A stretch of 64,000 bases of DNA from Sphingopyxis yananensis (GCF_020687785.1 NZ_JAJEWI010000010.1:558001-622000); one strand, 5' to 3'. Shown: positions 18,339-28,188, counted from the first letter of the stretch. A program made the numbers and translations. Notes: a model not told the origin generated them from the sequence alone.

Positions 18339-18372
18339 GGGGAGCGATGGCTGGCGTGCGGCCATGCTCCCC
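18339..18372 (-). terminator. strong hairpin between btuB1 and the downstream cobalamin genes
   Basis: Stem GGGGAGC + ATGGC paired with GCCAT + GCTCCCC, with one bulged base and a 9-base loop, starting 9 bases past the btuB1 stop. No T-run follows. It may partly stop transcription or protect the receptor mRNA, so that downstream enzymes are made in smaller amounts. Confidence 0.55.
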
Positions 18373-18381
18373 AGCCCTGCA

Positions 18382-20370
18382 TCAGAAACGTCCGCGCAGA
18401 CCGGCATAAACGCTGCGCCCCAAGGAACCGTAGCGATAGGCGGTCATATAGCTTTGATCGAACAGATTTTCGGCCCGCGCAAAGACGCGAAGCTGCGGGG
18501 TTATCGACATTTCGGCGCGGATATCGACCAAGGTATAGCCGTCCAATTTAATGCTGTTGGCGGCATTGTCATAGCTTTTGCCAGACCAGCGCACGGTCCC
18601 GCCCAATTCCAACCCCATTGATGCGCGATAGTCGAGCGTCAGATTGGCGGTTTCGCGGGGGCGGCGGTTGAGCCATTTGCCATAGTTTTTGCCTGCGGGA
18701 GAACGGTCCTCGGATAAAATCCAGCTATAGTTGGCACCAAGACTGATGGCGCCGAGACGAAGGTTAGCGGCGGTTTCAATGCCACGCGCCTCGCTGCGGG
18801 CGATATTGCTATAATAGCCATAGCGGAAATTGGTGCTGCCTGACGGCACATAGCAGAGCGGGTCGGTGGTGCCCGATGAGCATATATTATAGACAATTTG
18901 ATCGGTCGAGGAGCGTTCGAAATAGAGGGCGGATGCCGTGAGCCTATTGGCAAAGAGGCTTTGGTCGATGCCAGCTTCCCATCCCTTGGAATGCTCTGGC
19001 GACAGGGCGTCATTGCCATTTTCGCTGTAGAGTTGATAGAGCGATGGAGCCTTAAACCCTTCGCCATAGCTGGCGCGCAGCGTGGTGCCGCTGCCAAGAT
19101 TCCAGCGGCCACCCCCCGAGAAAAGGGTGTTTCCGCCAAAGCTTTCATGATCGTCGTGACGCACACCCGCATGAAGGTGCAAATTGGTGACAGGCTGGGC
19201 CAAAAATTGGGTGTAAAATCCTAAGATTTCCGATTGTCCGCGCGCAAAGGCGGGCAAAGGCGTGGCCAGCGATGCCGCAGGAGAGCGGCTGCGAAATTCG
19301 GATTTTTCATAGTCCGCGCCAAAGATGAGCGAATAATTGGCATTCAAATGCCATTCGCCCTGATATTCGGCGCGTTTATTGGTGCCATTGGATTCCCAAC
19401 TGAGCGGACGGGCGCGCAGGGGGTTGAGGTTTTCGCGGCTGGTGTCGGTATATTGGACGGTGAAGCGGTTTTGCAGACGCCCGCCAAATAAGGCGAGTTT
19501 CAGACCCGCATGGGCCAAATATTCGTCGTTGATGGCATATTCAGGGCTGTCGCCGGTGGTGGCGTCAATATGCACGCGGCCGGAGCCATAGTAGCCGCCA
19601 AAATCGAAGGATATTGTATCGCTGATATCAATCGCGGCGCGTCCACGCAGGCTGCGGTTGCGGTAGCCATCTTTTTCCACGCCGCCAAATTTGGGCGAAA
19701 TAGCTGAAATGCCATCGGTGGTGAAGCTTTGGCCCCCGATCCGCCAACTAAACCGGCCCTGCTTGCCGCCAACGGCCAGCCTGCTGTTGACCGTGTTGCG
19801 TGATCCAGCCTCGATATCGAAGCTGCCTTCAAGCGGCGCGGTTGGCGAAGCGGTGGTGATGTTGATGACCCCGCCGATCGCTTGGCTGCCCCATAAAATG
19901 GATTGGGGGCCGCGCAGTACCTCGATTTGGGCGGCGTCGCCCAGCATCAGATGCGCCATATTATAGCCGCCACCCGTTGCCGCAGGGTCATTGAGTTTGA
20001 CGCCGTCGATGACGACAACAGTGTGATCGCTTTCCGCGCCGCGAATACGGAGCGATGTGGAGGTGCCATAGCCGCCATTGCGGTGGATGCTGATGGACGG
20101 AGTGCGCAGCAGCAATTCGGTCACACCCATGTCTTGGGCACGATCAAGCGCGGCTTTGTCAAGGACGGTCAGGCTGGCGCTGATGGTGTCGGCGGCCACG
20201 ATATGACGGGTGGCGGTGACCAAGATAGAGGTGTCGCTGTCATAATGTTCGGCAGCATCAGCATCTGCATCGGCAGCTAGGGCTGGCGCGGCGCTGCAAA
20301 GGGCCAGAACCAGCGCAAGGCATGGCAAGGCTGTGTGGAATGATGTGGCGGTTAGGTTATGCTTTTTCAA
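18382..20370 (-). CDS. btuB: TonB-dependent cobalamin/corrinoid receptor
   Basis: 662 residues. Signal peptide to about residue 32, TonB-box-like SILVTATR (48-55), plug domain with LRIRGAESDHTVVVIDG and VLRGPQSILWGSQAIGGVINI, then a beta barrel ending in the aromatic residue of YAGLRGRF. This is the BtuB class. The gene is behind a cobalamin riboswitch and followed by cobalamin genes, which supports the substrate. The start is TTG at 20370: no in-frame ATG precedes the signal peptide, and a stop codon lies 6 bases upstream. A rare start with a weak ribosome site behind a riboswitch may help keep basal expression low. Confidence 0.9.
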   Translation of the reverse strand: MKKHNLTATSFHTALPCLALVLALCSAAPALAADADADAAEHYDSDTSILVTATRHIVAADTISASLTVLDKAALDRAQDMGVTELLLRTPSISIHRNGGYGTSTSLRIRGAESDHTVVVIDGVKLNDPAATGGGYNMAHLMLGDAAQIEVLRGPQSILWGSQAIGGVINITTASPTAPLEGSFDIEAGSRNTVNSRLAVGGKQGRFSWRIGGQSFTTDGISAISPKFGGVEKDGYRNRSLRGRAAIDISDTISFDFGGYYGSGRVHIDATTGDSPEYAINDEYLAHAGLKLALFGGRLQNRFTVQYTDTSRENLNPLRARPLSWESNGTNKRAEYQGEWHLNANYSLIFGADYEKSEFRSRSPAASLATPLPAFARGQSEILGFYTQFLAQPVTNLHLHAGVRHDDHESFGGNTLFSGGGRWNLGSGTTLRASYGEGFKAPSLYQLYSENGNDALSPEHSKGWEAGIDQSLFANRLTASALYFERSSTDQIVYNICSSGTTDPLCYVPSGSTNFRYGYYSNIARSEARGIETAANLRLGAISLGANYSWILSEDRSPAGKNYGKWLNRRPRETANLTLDYRASMGLELGGTVRWSGKSYDNAANSIKLDGYTLVDIRAEMSITPQLRVFARAENLFDQSYMTAYRYGSLGRSVYAGLRGRF

Positions 20371-20532
20371 CTTTCAGTCCCATCGACGAGACCGAAATTG
20401 CACGCAGGAAATCAGCCATGGCGGGAAAGCGCGCACGACCGATGCCCCGCGAACAATCGCGGTCACCTTTGTCGTCGCTCGGGTTCACCCCCGTCCGCTC
20501 GGCACACCCTGTCCGCGCGAAAGACGACGGCA

Positions 20533-20690
20533 CGAGGCAGGTCTCCTGGCTTGCGGGTCTGTGCCGGTTTGATCGCCTTCTCGGGATGATGGTCCCAATG
20601 GCCTGTGATCAATGGCTCTCCGCGTACAGTTGCAGGGGCAGCCGGGGTTTTCCCGTTCCCTTTTCATCCTCAGATCATTGAGGAACCTTG
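20533..20690 (-). promoter_or_regulatory. cobalamin riboswitch 1
   Basis: On the minus strand the order of conserved blocks is GGTTCC, a short P2 stem (CCTCA/TGAGG), AAAAGGGAA, CCCCGGCTGCCCCTGCAACTG (the central B12-binding core), GCCATTGG, GGG-A-GGC, and GACCCGCAAGCCAGGAGACC-TGCC at the 3' end. These match the AdoCbl riboswitch consensus closely. About 160 bases follow before the btuB1 start, including GC-rich hairpins that could form the expression platform. It should turn operon 1 off when cobalamin is plentiful. Confidence 0.95.
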
Positions 20691-20881
20691 TGCGTGGGGC
20701 GTGAATAGGCAGACAATGGGCGAAGGTCAATATTTGCTGTGGAAGGAAAGGGATTTGATGAAAATTCATCTGCTTAGTGCCTAAGCCGATGATGCGATCG
20801 CCCATAGGAGCGGGTGCGGGATTTTGTTGATGAGCCGAATGAGGGCCCTTGCCTGCGCCTGATCATGGGGTAGGAGGGGGA

Positions 20882-21823
20882 ATGAAATGGCGACCAGTGA
20901 TGATCAATATGAAGCCCCTGAAGATATTGCCCCTGACCAATATGCACCGATATCATGCGGCGATAGCCAGAGTGATGCTGGGCGGTGTGGTGGCATTTGG
21001 TATGGCGGCCTGCGGCAGCACGGCCCCTGACACAGCGGCGCATGACGGCGCATCGCCAAGGCCGCAGCGGATCGTATCGCTGAACCTTTGTGCCGATCAA
21101 TTGCTGGTGAGTTTGGCGGATCGCACGCAAATTGCGGGTTTGACGCGCAATGCGGCGGACCCTGAAATGTCTGCGGTCGCGGGTGAGGTCGCGGGTTTGC
21201 GGATATTGGGCAATGCTGCCGAGGAGGTGCTGGAGATTAACCCCGATCTGGTCATCGGAATGCCGACGCGGCGCAGCGCCGCGCTGGGGGCGCTGAAAGG
21301 CCGTGATTATCCGTCATTGGATTTGAAAACGGCGCGCAGCGTGGATGATATTTATAAAGGCATAGCGGCCACGGCCAAGGCGGTTGGCCATATGGATCGC
21401 GGCGCGATATTGGTCGATGGCATGAAAAGCGCGCTGTCCGACGTTCCGAATGTTGGTAAGGGGCGCGTGGCGGCTTATTATCAGCGGCGCGGGTTTATGA
21501 CGGGCACCGGAACATTGGTGGATGATTTGATGGGCCGTGCTGGGTTGGTCAATTTGGCCGCGCAGATTGGCAAGCCGAGTTTGGCCCAGATTAGTCTGGA
21601 AGAAATGGTGCATGCCCAGCCCGACTTCATCATCATGGAAAGTTCGACCGCGACCATCAGCGATCAGGGCAGTGAGATGCTGCACCATCCGGCGCTGCGC
21701 GGCATTCCGCGCTTATATCTGCGTGAGGCGTGGACCGTTTGTGGGGGGCCAGCCTATGTGCAGGCGGCGCAATCCTTGGCCCAGCAAATTGCACGTCATG
21801 ATGCGGGACGAGCTGGCGGATAG
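20882..21823 (+). CDS. corrinoid ABC-transporter substrate-binding lipoprotein (BtuF-like)
   Basis: 313 residues. The N-terminal region ends in a hydrophobic stretch and a lipobox-like GMAAC (Cys44), so it is probably anchored as a lipoprotein. The mature part starts RIVSLNLCADQLLVSLAD, the opening of the vitamin B12/iron class of periplasmic binding proteins, and has AAEEVLEINPDLVI. The ATG at 20882 is chosen for the AGGAGGGGG just upstream; later ATGs at 20909 and 20942 would give a shorter signal. It is on the opposite strand to both cobalamin operons, diverges from riboswitch 1 and has no permease beside it. It may share BtuCD at 27415-29216. Confidence 0.8.
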   Translation: MKWRPVMINMKPLKILPLTNMHRYHAAIARVMLGGVVAFGMAACGSTAPDTAAHDGASPRPQRIVSLNLCADQLLVSLADRTQIAGLTRNAADPEMSAVAGEVAGLRILGNAAEEVLEINPDLVIGMPTRRSAALGALKGRDYPSLDLKTARSVDDIYKGIAATAKAVGHMDRGAILVDGMKSALSDVPNVGKGRVAAYYQRRGFMTGTGTLVDDLMGRAGLVNLAAQIGKPSLAQISLEEMVHAQPDFIIMESSTATISDQGSEMLHHPALRGIPRLYLREAWTVCGGPAYVQAAQSLAQQIARHDAGRAGG

Positions 21824-21890
21824 AAGGACGACGTCCTGCGCTAGCCCCGCATGAGCCGTGCACTGGGTTGCTGGGGCCGATATGGGAATA

Positions 21891-21919
21891 GGTGGGCTGG
21901 CATGTCGGCCAAGCCCACC
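21891..21919. terminator. hairpin between converging btuF-like gene and cobO
   Basis: GGTGGGCT-GGC paired with GCC-A-AGCCCACC (one bulge), 6-base loop, between the two stop codons. A T-run (TTATTTTTT) lies before rather than after the stem on the minus strand, so termination is plausible but not canonical. Confidence 0.5.
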
Positions 21920-21946
21920 ATGGAAAAAATAACCGGCAATCGCGAC

Positions 21947-22555
21947 TTAAAATTCAATGCCCTTTTGCGCTTTGACATTTTGTTCGCGAAAAGGGTGTTT
22001 GATCAAGGTCATTTCGGTGACCAAATCGGCCGCCTCGATTAATTCAGCGGGGGCATTGCGGCCGGTGATGATGACATGCTTCATGGCTTGGCGCTGAGCC
22101 ACGGCGGCCAACACCTCGTCAACCGGAAGATAGTCATAGCGCAAAACGATGTTGAGTTCGTCGGCCAGCACCATGTCATAGCTGGGGTCGGCGATCATGC
22201 GTTTGACTTCTTCAAAGGCTTGGCGGGCGACGGCGATGTCGCGGCTGCGGTCTTGGGTGTCCCATGTGAAGCCTTCACCCATCGGTTTAAATTCCACCTG
22301 ATCGGGGAAATGGTTGAACACCGCTTGTTCGCCCGTGGTCATCGCGCCTTTGACAAATTGCACCACGCCGATTTTCATGCCATGCCCAATGGCCCGTACC
22401 ACCATGCCGAGCGCGGCCGAAGTTTTACCTTTGCCGGTGCCCGTGTGGACGATCAACAGGCCCTTTTCGACCGTTTTGCTGTCCAGCTTTTTATGGTGAG
22501 CGGCCTGACGCTTTTGCATTTTGCGTTCATGGTCTTGGGGTGTTTTTTCGGTCAT
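21947..22555 (-). CDS. cobO: cob(I)yrinic acid a,c-diamide adenosyltransferase
   Basis: 202 residues of the CobA/CobO/BtuR family, which adds the adenosyl ligand to the corrinoid cobalt. The P-loop is HTGTGKGKTS (37-46), followed by VVQFVKG, the conserved GEGFTW and VLADELNIVLRY. The ATG at 22555 overlaps the cobN stop by four bases. It is the last gene of operon 2. The first 30 residues are basic and variable, as in other CobO proteins. Confidence 0.95.
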   Translation of the reverse strand: MTEKTPQDHERKMQKRQAAHHKKLDSKTVEKGLLIVHTGTGKGKTSAALGMVVRAIGHGMKIGVVQFVKGAMTTGEQAVFNHFPDQVEFKPMGEGFTWDTQDRSRDIAVARQAFEEVKRMIADPSYDMVLADELNIVLRYDYLPVDEVLAAVAQRQAMKHVIITGRNAPAELIEAADLVTEMTLIKHPFREQNVKAQKGIEF

Positions 22556-25500
22556 ATTTTCTGTCCTGCTAGGTCCAAAAGGGTGATGGCGGCGCTGTTG
22601 GAGCGGGGTTTCCACAGGCCGCGTTCGATGGCTTCGGAAAGGCGAGCGGCGATTTCTGATAAGGCATGGGGGTTGGCGTTTTTCAGAAAATCGAGAAGCA
22701 TAGGGTCGTCGATAAAGGCCGCATAGACGGCGTCGAAATGATGGTCCTGCACCGCATTGGTGGCGGCGCGAAAGGCAAAGAGATAGTCGATGCTGGCGGC
22801 AATTTCGAACGCCCCCTTATAGCCGTGACGCATGACGCCCGCGATCCATTTGGGGTTGGTCAATCGGCCCCGCACGATCAGCGATATTTCGTCCTGAAGC
22901 GTGCGAATGCGTGGGCGTTCGGGGCGGCTGTGATCATTATGATAGGCCAAGGGGGCATGGCCTTGTACCCATTCCACCGCCGCTGATAAACCGCCTTCAA
23001 ATTGATAATAATCATCGCTGTCGAGCAGATCATGTTCGCGATTGTCTTGGTTTTGGACAATAGCGTCGATGGATTTTAGGCGGCGTTTCAGATGGTCTTG
23101 GCCCGCATCGCCCGATGCGCCATTCCCATAGATGAAACCGCCCCAACGCAGATAATTTTCCGCCAAGTCGCTGCGGTCCGTCCAGCATTTTTCGTCGATT
23201 AACGCTTGCAGTCCAGCGCCATAGCTGCCCGGTGCAGAGCCAAAGACACGGGCACCAGCAAAATGCGATGCGGCGTCTGCGCTATGGCCATCGGTGACAA
23301 GCTGGGCCTGTTCGCGTCGGTAACGGTCAGCGGCGGGATTGTCGGCGACGTCTTCGTCCAATTGCATGATGGCGCGGGCGGCGCTGTCGAGCAGGTTGAT
23401 CTGGTCGGGGAAGGCGTCGCGGAAAAAGCCCGATGTGCGGAAGGTGACATCGACGCGCGGGCGGCCCAGATGCGCGAGTTTCAGAATTTCAAACCCTGTG
23501 ACACGGCCTGATCCATAATCCCATAGGGGCCGCGCGCCCATCAGCGCCAGTGCTTGGGCAATGTCATCGCCGCCGGTGCGCATATTGGCGGTGCCCCATG
23601 CGGACATGGCGATGGCGGTGGGATAATCGCCGCTGCGCTGCAAATAATCATCCACCAGCAATTGCGCCGAGCGAAAGCCCAAATCCCATGCGGTGGGGGT
23701 GGGGATAGCGCGCGGGTCCACGGAGTAAAAATTCCGGCCTGTTGGCAGAACATCAGGGCGGCCCCTTGTCGGGGCGCCCGATGGCCCCGGCGGAATGAAG
23801 TCGCCATTGAGGGCCGCCAACAGCGCCGAGATTTCTGCCGCGCCGCAAGCGTCGATTCGTGGGCCGAGATCCTGTGTCATGCTGGTCAAAACGGCATGGG
23901 TGGCGGGGCCCAATGGCGGCGGCGATGGCGGCGTCGGCGGCGTGGGGACGACCAAGGCCATCGCCAGATATTCCAGCCGTTCAACCGTGTCGCCCGTGCT
24001 GCGCCATGGGTCGGTGGAAATGTCGGCAAGGCACGCTGGGCGTGGGCCCGTCCACGCTTGGGCAAAGTCGCAGTCCAAGGGGTCGAAGCCCAGCAAGAGA
24101 TCGTCGGCCATCGCCCGCAGCAAAGAGGCATCGCCATCCTTGCCGCGCCCGCGCGGGGTGCGGGCAAGGGCGATCAGCAGGTCACGGCGCAGTTGGTCGG
24201 TGGGGCTGCGGCCAAAGATATGCAGGCCGTCGCGTATTTGAAGTTCCTTGAGTTCGCACAGATAATTGTCGATGGCGGCCAGAATATCATCGTCATTTTG
24301 ATCCGTGCTGGCGGCGGATGTGGGTAGGCCAAGGTCGCGGTCCATCCCGCTGAGCGCCGCGAGGGCGAGAATGTCGGATTTCAGTTTATCGATGCGGCGC
24401 GGGTCCATGCCAGCGGCCAGATAATATTCGTCGACCAAGGCTTCGAGTTGCTTGAGCGGGCCATAGCTTTCGGCGCGGGTTAGCGGCGGGGTGAGATGGT
24501 CGATGATGGTGGCCGAAATGCGGCGCTTGGCCTGCGTTCCTTCGCCCGGATCATTGACGATGAAGGGGTAGATTTGCGGCAAGGTTCCGGCGCATATTTC
24601 GGGGAAACAGGCGTTGGATAAGGAGACCGCTTTGCCCGGCAGCCATTCCAAATTGCCATGCTTGCCGACATGGACCAAGGCCTGCGCGCCAAAATGATGT
24701 TCCAGCCACAAATGAAAGGCCAAATAGCCATGCGGCGGCGGCAGAGCGGGGTCATGATAGCTGCTTTTTGGGTCGATATGATAACCGCGTGCAGGTTGGA
24801 CCGCGACGGCGACATGTCCAAAAATATGAATGGGCAGATGGAAATGACCGTTGCGGAAGAAGGGGTCCTTTTCCGGCGTGCCCCAACGCTGGGTCATTTG
24901 GGCGGCTGCATCGTCGGATATGTGCGCGAAATAGCGTTGATAGTCTGCCAAGGATAATGTCGCGGCGCTAGCCGCCGTTCGGCTGCTTTGATGGTTGGTG
25001 ACGCCGCTGGTGATTTGGGTCATCAGGGCCGCCGCATCGGCAGGAAGGCCGCGAATATCATATCCAGCGGCCTGCATGGCATGCAGGATGGTCATGGTGC
25101 TGGCAGGCGTGTCGAGGCCGACGCCGTTGCCGATGCGGCCATTTTGATGCGGATAGTTGGACAGAACCAGAGCAGCGCGGCGCTGCGGGACAGGGGTTTC
25201 GCGCAATTTGGCCCAATGCATGGCAAGATTGCACACAAAGGTCACGCGGTCCGCAAGGGGGCGGGGGGCGATGATCGCGCATTGGGTGCGTTCATCAAAA
25301 GCGGCACTGGCTTTGAAAGCAACAGCGCGGGTGAAAATGCGGCCATCCACTTCGGGCATAGCGACATTCATGGCCAGATCGCGGGTGCCGAGCCCACGCG
25401 CCGAGGATTGCCAATCTTGTTCTTGTTCGGCGGCAAAGGCGACTTGTAAGATGGGGCAGTTGGCGCGTTCCAACACCGCTGCTTGGCGCGGCTGGGTGGT

Positions 25501-26316
25501 GGATGATGCCGCAAAGCTGGTGGCGTTTAGGATGACCGATGGGGTGTGGGCGGTGATGATATCGGACAGCAAGGCGATGCTGCTTGGGTCACGAAGCGAG
25601 CGGATAAAGACGGGGAGAACGCGAAAGCCAGCGGCTGACAGGCCGTCGATCATGGCGTCGACGGCATCGGTGGTCCCAGCGGCATGAAGGGCGCGGTAAA
25701 AAGTGAACAAAGCGGTTGGGCGATGATCGGGGGACGTGGATGGCCCGACGTGGGTTTCGCCCATGGCGGACGGGGCATAATGGCCGCAGTCGGGCAGGTG
25801 CACTAGGGGCGCGGGTTCGGCGGATGGCAGGCCCGCATATTGTGCGGCGGATTGTAAGAAGCTGAGGGCATTGGTGACGCCCCCTTCGCGAATATAGGCG
25901 TTGAGGCGCGCGCAATCGGCGGCGGGCAGGGTCGAGCATATTTCCAATGCGGGGTCGGCATCGCCGCTGCCCGAAATGGCGGCAAAGGGGATGCCCTGAC
26001 GGCGGCCGGCGGCGGCGATTTCGTCCACGCCATAGGGCCAATAGCTTTTCCCGCCCAGCAGAATGACACAGATGAAACGCGCATGTTGGATGATTTTGTC
26101 GACATAAAGATCGACCGAATAAGGATGTTTTAGGGCCAGCAAATTGGCGAGACGGACCGTGGGTCCGTCATCGTCCAATTGGGCTGCGGCCTTGGCAAGA
26201 CAGGCAAGTTCGCTGTCTGCCACGGTCAGAATTACCAAATCGCCGGGGGACTGGTCCAGATCGACGGCTTCTTCGCCGTCGGTGATGCTGCCCGGCGCAG
26301 TGGAAAGCAGGTGCAT
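22552..26316 (-). CDS. cobN: cobaltochelatase subunit CobN
   Basis: 1254 residues, the normal size for CobN. Large catalytic subunit of aerobic cobalt chelatase, which puts cobalt into hydrogenobyrinate a,c-diamide with the CobS/CobT AAA+ partners. Recognisable stretches include LLGGKSYWPYGVDEI near residue 90, LSNYPHQNGRIGNGVGLDTP, HVGKHGNLEWLPGKAVSLS (the His-rich core), NDPGEGTQAKRR, and MRTGGDDIAQALALMG near the C-terminus. The cobalt-chelatase cobS and cobT genes, and all corrin-ring genes, are absent from the window. The start overlaps the cobW stop by one base. Confidence 0.95.
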   Translation of the reverse strand: MHLLSTAPGSITDGEEAVDLDQSPGDLVILTVADSELACLAKAAAQLDDDGPTVRLANLLALKHPYSVDLYVDKIIQHARFICVILLGGKSYWPYGVDEIAAAGRRQGIPFAAISGSGDADPALEICSTLPAADCARLNAYIREGGVTNALSFLQSAAQYAGLPSAEPAPLVHLPDCGHYAPSAMGETHVGPSTSPDHRPTALFTFYRALHAAGTTDAVDAMIDGLSAAGFRVLPVFIRSLRDPSSIALLSDIITAHTPSVILNATSFAASSTTQPRQAAVLERANCPILQVAFAAEQEQDWQSSARGLGTRDLAMNVAMPEVDGRIFTRAVAFKASAAFDERTQCAIIAPRPLADRVTFVCNLAMHWAKLRETPVPQRRAALVLSNYPHQNGRIGNGVGLDTPASTMTILHAMQAAGYDIRGLPADAAALMTQITSGVTNHQSSRTAASAATLSLADYQRYFAHISDDAAAQMTQRWGTPEKDPFFRNGHFHLPIHIFGHVAVAVQPARGYHIDPKSSYHDPALPPPHGYLAFHLWLEHHFGAQALVHVGKHGNLEWLPGKAVSLSNACFPEICAGTLPQIYPFIVNDPGEGTQAKRRISATIIDHLTPPLTRAESYGPLKQLEALVDEYYLAAGMDPRRIDKLKSDILALAALSGMDRDLGLPTSAASTDQNDDDILAAIDNYLCELKELQIRDGLHIFGRSPTDQLRRDLLIALARTPRGRGKDGDASLLRAMADDLLLGFDPLDCDFAQAWTGPRPACLADISTDPWRSTGDTVERLEYLAMALVVPTPPTPPSPPPLGPATHAVLTSMTQDLGPRIDACGAAEISALLAALNGDFIPPGPSGAPTRGRPDVLPTGRNFYSVDPRAIPTPTAWDLGFRSAQLLVDDYLQRSGDYPTAIAMSAWGTANMRTGGDDIAQALALMGARPLWDYGSGRVTGFEILKLAHLGRPRVDVTFRTSGFFRDAFPDQINLLDSAARAIMQLDEDVADNPAADRYRREQAQLVTDGHSADAASHFAGARVFGSAPGSYGAGLQALIDEKCWTDRSDLAENYLRWGGFIYGNGASGDAGQDHLKRRLKSIDAIVQNQDNREHDLLDSDDYYQFEGGLSAAVEWVQGHAPLAYHNDHSRPERPRIRTLQDEISLIVRGRLTNPKWIAGVMRHGYKGAFEIAASIDYLFAFRAATNAVQDHHFDAVYAAFIDDPMLLDFLKNANPHALSEIAARLSEAIERGLWKPRSNSAAITLLDLAGQKI

Positions 26317-27368
26317 CAGCCAAGCTCGGCGCCGGTGACCGCGTTTTGGATCGCGGCGGTGATTGCGTCTTGATCAAGCCCCTTTTCCCCGATCACCACC
26401 AAGGATGTTTGGCGAATTGCGCCGCTGGCCCATGGGCGGTCAAAGAAATGCTCGATACGCGGGCCGACCGCTTGAACCACCAAACGGGCGGATTTTGCGG
26501 TGACGGAGGCAAAGCCTTTGACGCGCAAAATATCATGCTGGGCGATGATAGAGAGAAGCGCCGCTGAAAAAGCCGCAGGGTCGGCGATATCGCCGCCTTG
26601 AACGATAAAGCTGTCGAAGTCGTCATGATCATGATCGTCAGCGGCGCCATCATGGTGGGACGGGCGGCTGTCCAGATCATCTTCGGCCCCAGCGGCATGA
26701 CCGAATAATAGGACAGGGTCCACCGCGCCGCGTGATGCGTGGACGATGGACGTGCCAGCGCGCATATCTTTGGCCGCGATCGCTTTGACCGCTGCGACCT
26801 CGGCGTCTGACAATAGGTCGCATTTGTTGAGGATGACCATATCGGCGCAGCCCAATTGTTCTTCGAACAATTCCTCGAGCGGGGTTTCGTGGTCCAAGGT
26901 CGGGTCGGCAGCGCGGGCCGCAGCCAAGGCGGCTTCGTCGGGTGCGAAGCGGCCCGCCAGAACGGCGTCCGCGTCGATTAATGCGACCACGGCGTCGACG
27001 GTAGCGCGGGTGCGGACGCTGGGCCATTGAAATGCCTTGACCAAGGGTTTGGGCAGCGCGAGGCCCGATGTTTCGATGATGATATGGTCGGGCCGTTCGG
27101 GACGGTCCAACAATGCTTCGATGGTCGGCAGGAAATCATCAGCGACCGTGCAACAGATACAGCCATTGGCCAGTTCGACAATATTATCGGCTGGACAGGC
27201 CGCGTCATTGCAACCTTGCACCAACTCGCCGTCAATACCGACATCGCCAAATTCATTGATAATCAGCGCCAATTTGCGATCGCCCGCATGGGCCAGAATA
27301 TGGCGGATGAGGGTGGTTTTACCAGCGCCCAAAAAGCCGGTGATGATGGTAACGGGGGTTTTGCTCAT
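26316..27368 (-). CDS. cobW: CobW family metallochaperone GTPase
   Basis: 350 residues. G3E-family P-loop GTPase that delivers metal ions. Walker A is GFLGAGKTT (11-19), the metal-binding motif is GCICC (69-73), and the guanine motif is NKCD. A His/Asp-rich linker (HHDGAADDHDHDD) separates the GTPase from the C-terminal CobW domain, as in cobalt- and zinc-binding members. The position directly before cobN points to cobalt supply for the chelatase. The ATG at 27368 is the first methionine of the family; the open frame extends far upstream without similarity. Confidence 0.92.
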   Translation of the reverse strand: MSKTPVTIITGFLGAGKTTLIRHILAHAGDRKLALIINEFGDVGIDGELVQGCNDAACPADNIVELANGCICCTVADDFLPTIEALLDRPERPDHIIIETSGLALPKPLVKAFQWPSVRTRATVDAVVALIDADAVLAGRFAPDEAALAAARAADPTLDHETPLEELFEEQLGCADMVILNKCDLLSDAEVAAVKAIAAKDMRAGTSIVHASRGAVDPVLLFGHAAGAEDDLDSRPSHHDGAADDHDHDDFDSFIVQGGDIADPAAFSAALLSIIAQHDILRVKGFASVTAKSARLVVQAVGPRIEHFFDRPWASGAIRQTSLVVIGEKGLDQDAITAAIQNAVTGAELG

Positions 27369-27414
27369 CGTGATATTCCTGTGGTGAAAGGGGAAGCCAT
27401 GGGGTGATTGCAAA

Positions 27415-28188
27415 TCAAAGGGGACGCCATGGAAGGACAAAAGCCTGCCCGTCATGTGCGGCATGATGGCCCTCGACTGCATAATGGGCGGCCATGCCGC
27501 GCGGCGAGAGGACTTGATGGGGTGGGCCGTCATCCGCCAATTCGCCATCGCGCAGCGCGATTAATCTGTCGCAATAGCGGGTGGCCAACGCCAGATCATG
27601 GATGACGGTAATGACCAACACGCCGCGATTGGCTTCTTCGCGCAGCAACGCCATGATGTTCAGGCCGTGACGGGGGTCGAGCGCGCCAACAGGTTCGTCA
27701 GCGATGAAAATCGGAGCTTCGACAGCCAAGGCGCGGGCCAGCAAAACGCGGGCGCGTTCGCCGCCCGACAATTGCGTGACATCGCGGTCCGTAAATTCGC
27801 CAACAAAAGCGCGCTGCATTGCGCGGTCGACAGCGGCTTGGTCCGCGCGGCTGGGCGAGCCAAAAGCGTCGATATGGGGTCTGCGCCCCAAAGCGACGAT
27901 GCTGCGCGCCGACAAAGGCCAATGGACGATATCGCCCTGTGCCAGATAGGCGATGTTTTTCGCGCTGTCTTTTGGCGAAAATTGCGTCAAACATTGGCCG
28001 TTGATGTTGATTGACCCCGATGATGTGGGGAGCAGGCTGGCTAAGGCTTTGGCCAACGTGGATTTTCCCGCACCATTGGGACCGACCAGACCAATGAATT
28101 CGCCGCCCGATGCGCGAAAGCTAATGTCCCGCAAAACAGTGCGTGATCCAATCGGGACATGCACATTGGTCAGGGTTAAGCAGGTCAT
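27415..28188 (-). CDS. btuD: cobalamin ABC transporter ATP-binding protein
   Basis: 257 residues. Walker A GPNGAGKST (36-44), ABC signature LSGGERARV, Walker B IFIADEPVGALDP and the switch histidine in VIHDLALATRYCD. Of the FecE/BtuD type. It energises the BtuC permease encoded just upstream, whose stop codon it overlaps by four bases. A 46-base gap follows before cobW. Confidence 0.93.
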   Translation of the reverse strand: MTCLTLTNVHVPIGSRTVLRDISFRASGGEFIGLVGPNGAGKSTLAKALASLLPTSSGSININGQCLTQFSPKDSAKNIAYLAQGDIVHWPLSARSIVALGRRPHIDAFGSPSRADQAAVDRAMQRAFVGEFTDRDVTQLSGGERARVLLARALAVEAPIFIADEPVGALDPRHGLNIMALLREEANRGVLVITVIHDLALATRYCDRLIALRDGELADDGPPHQVLSPRGMAAHYAVEGHHAAHDGQAFVLPWRPL

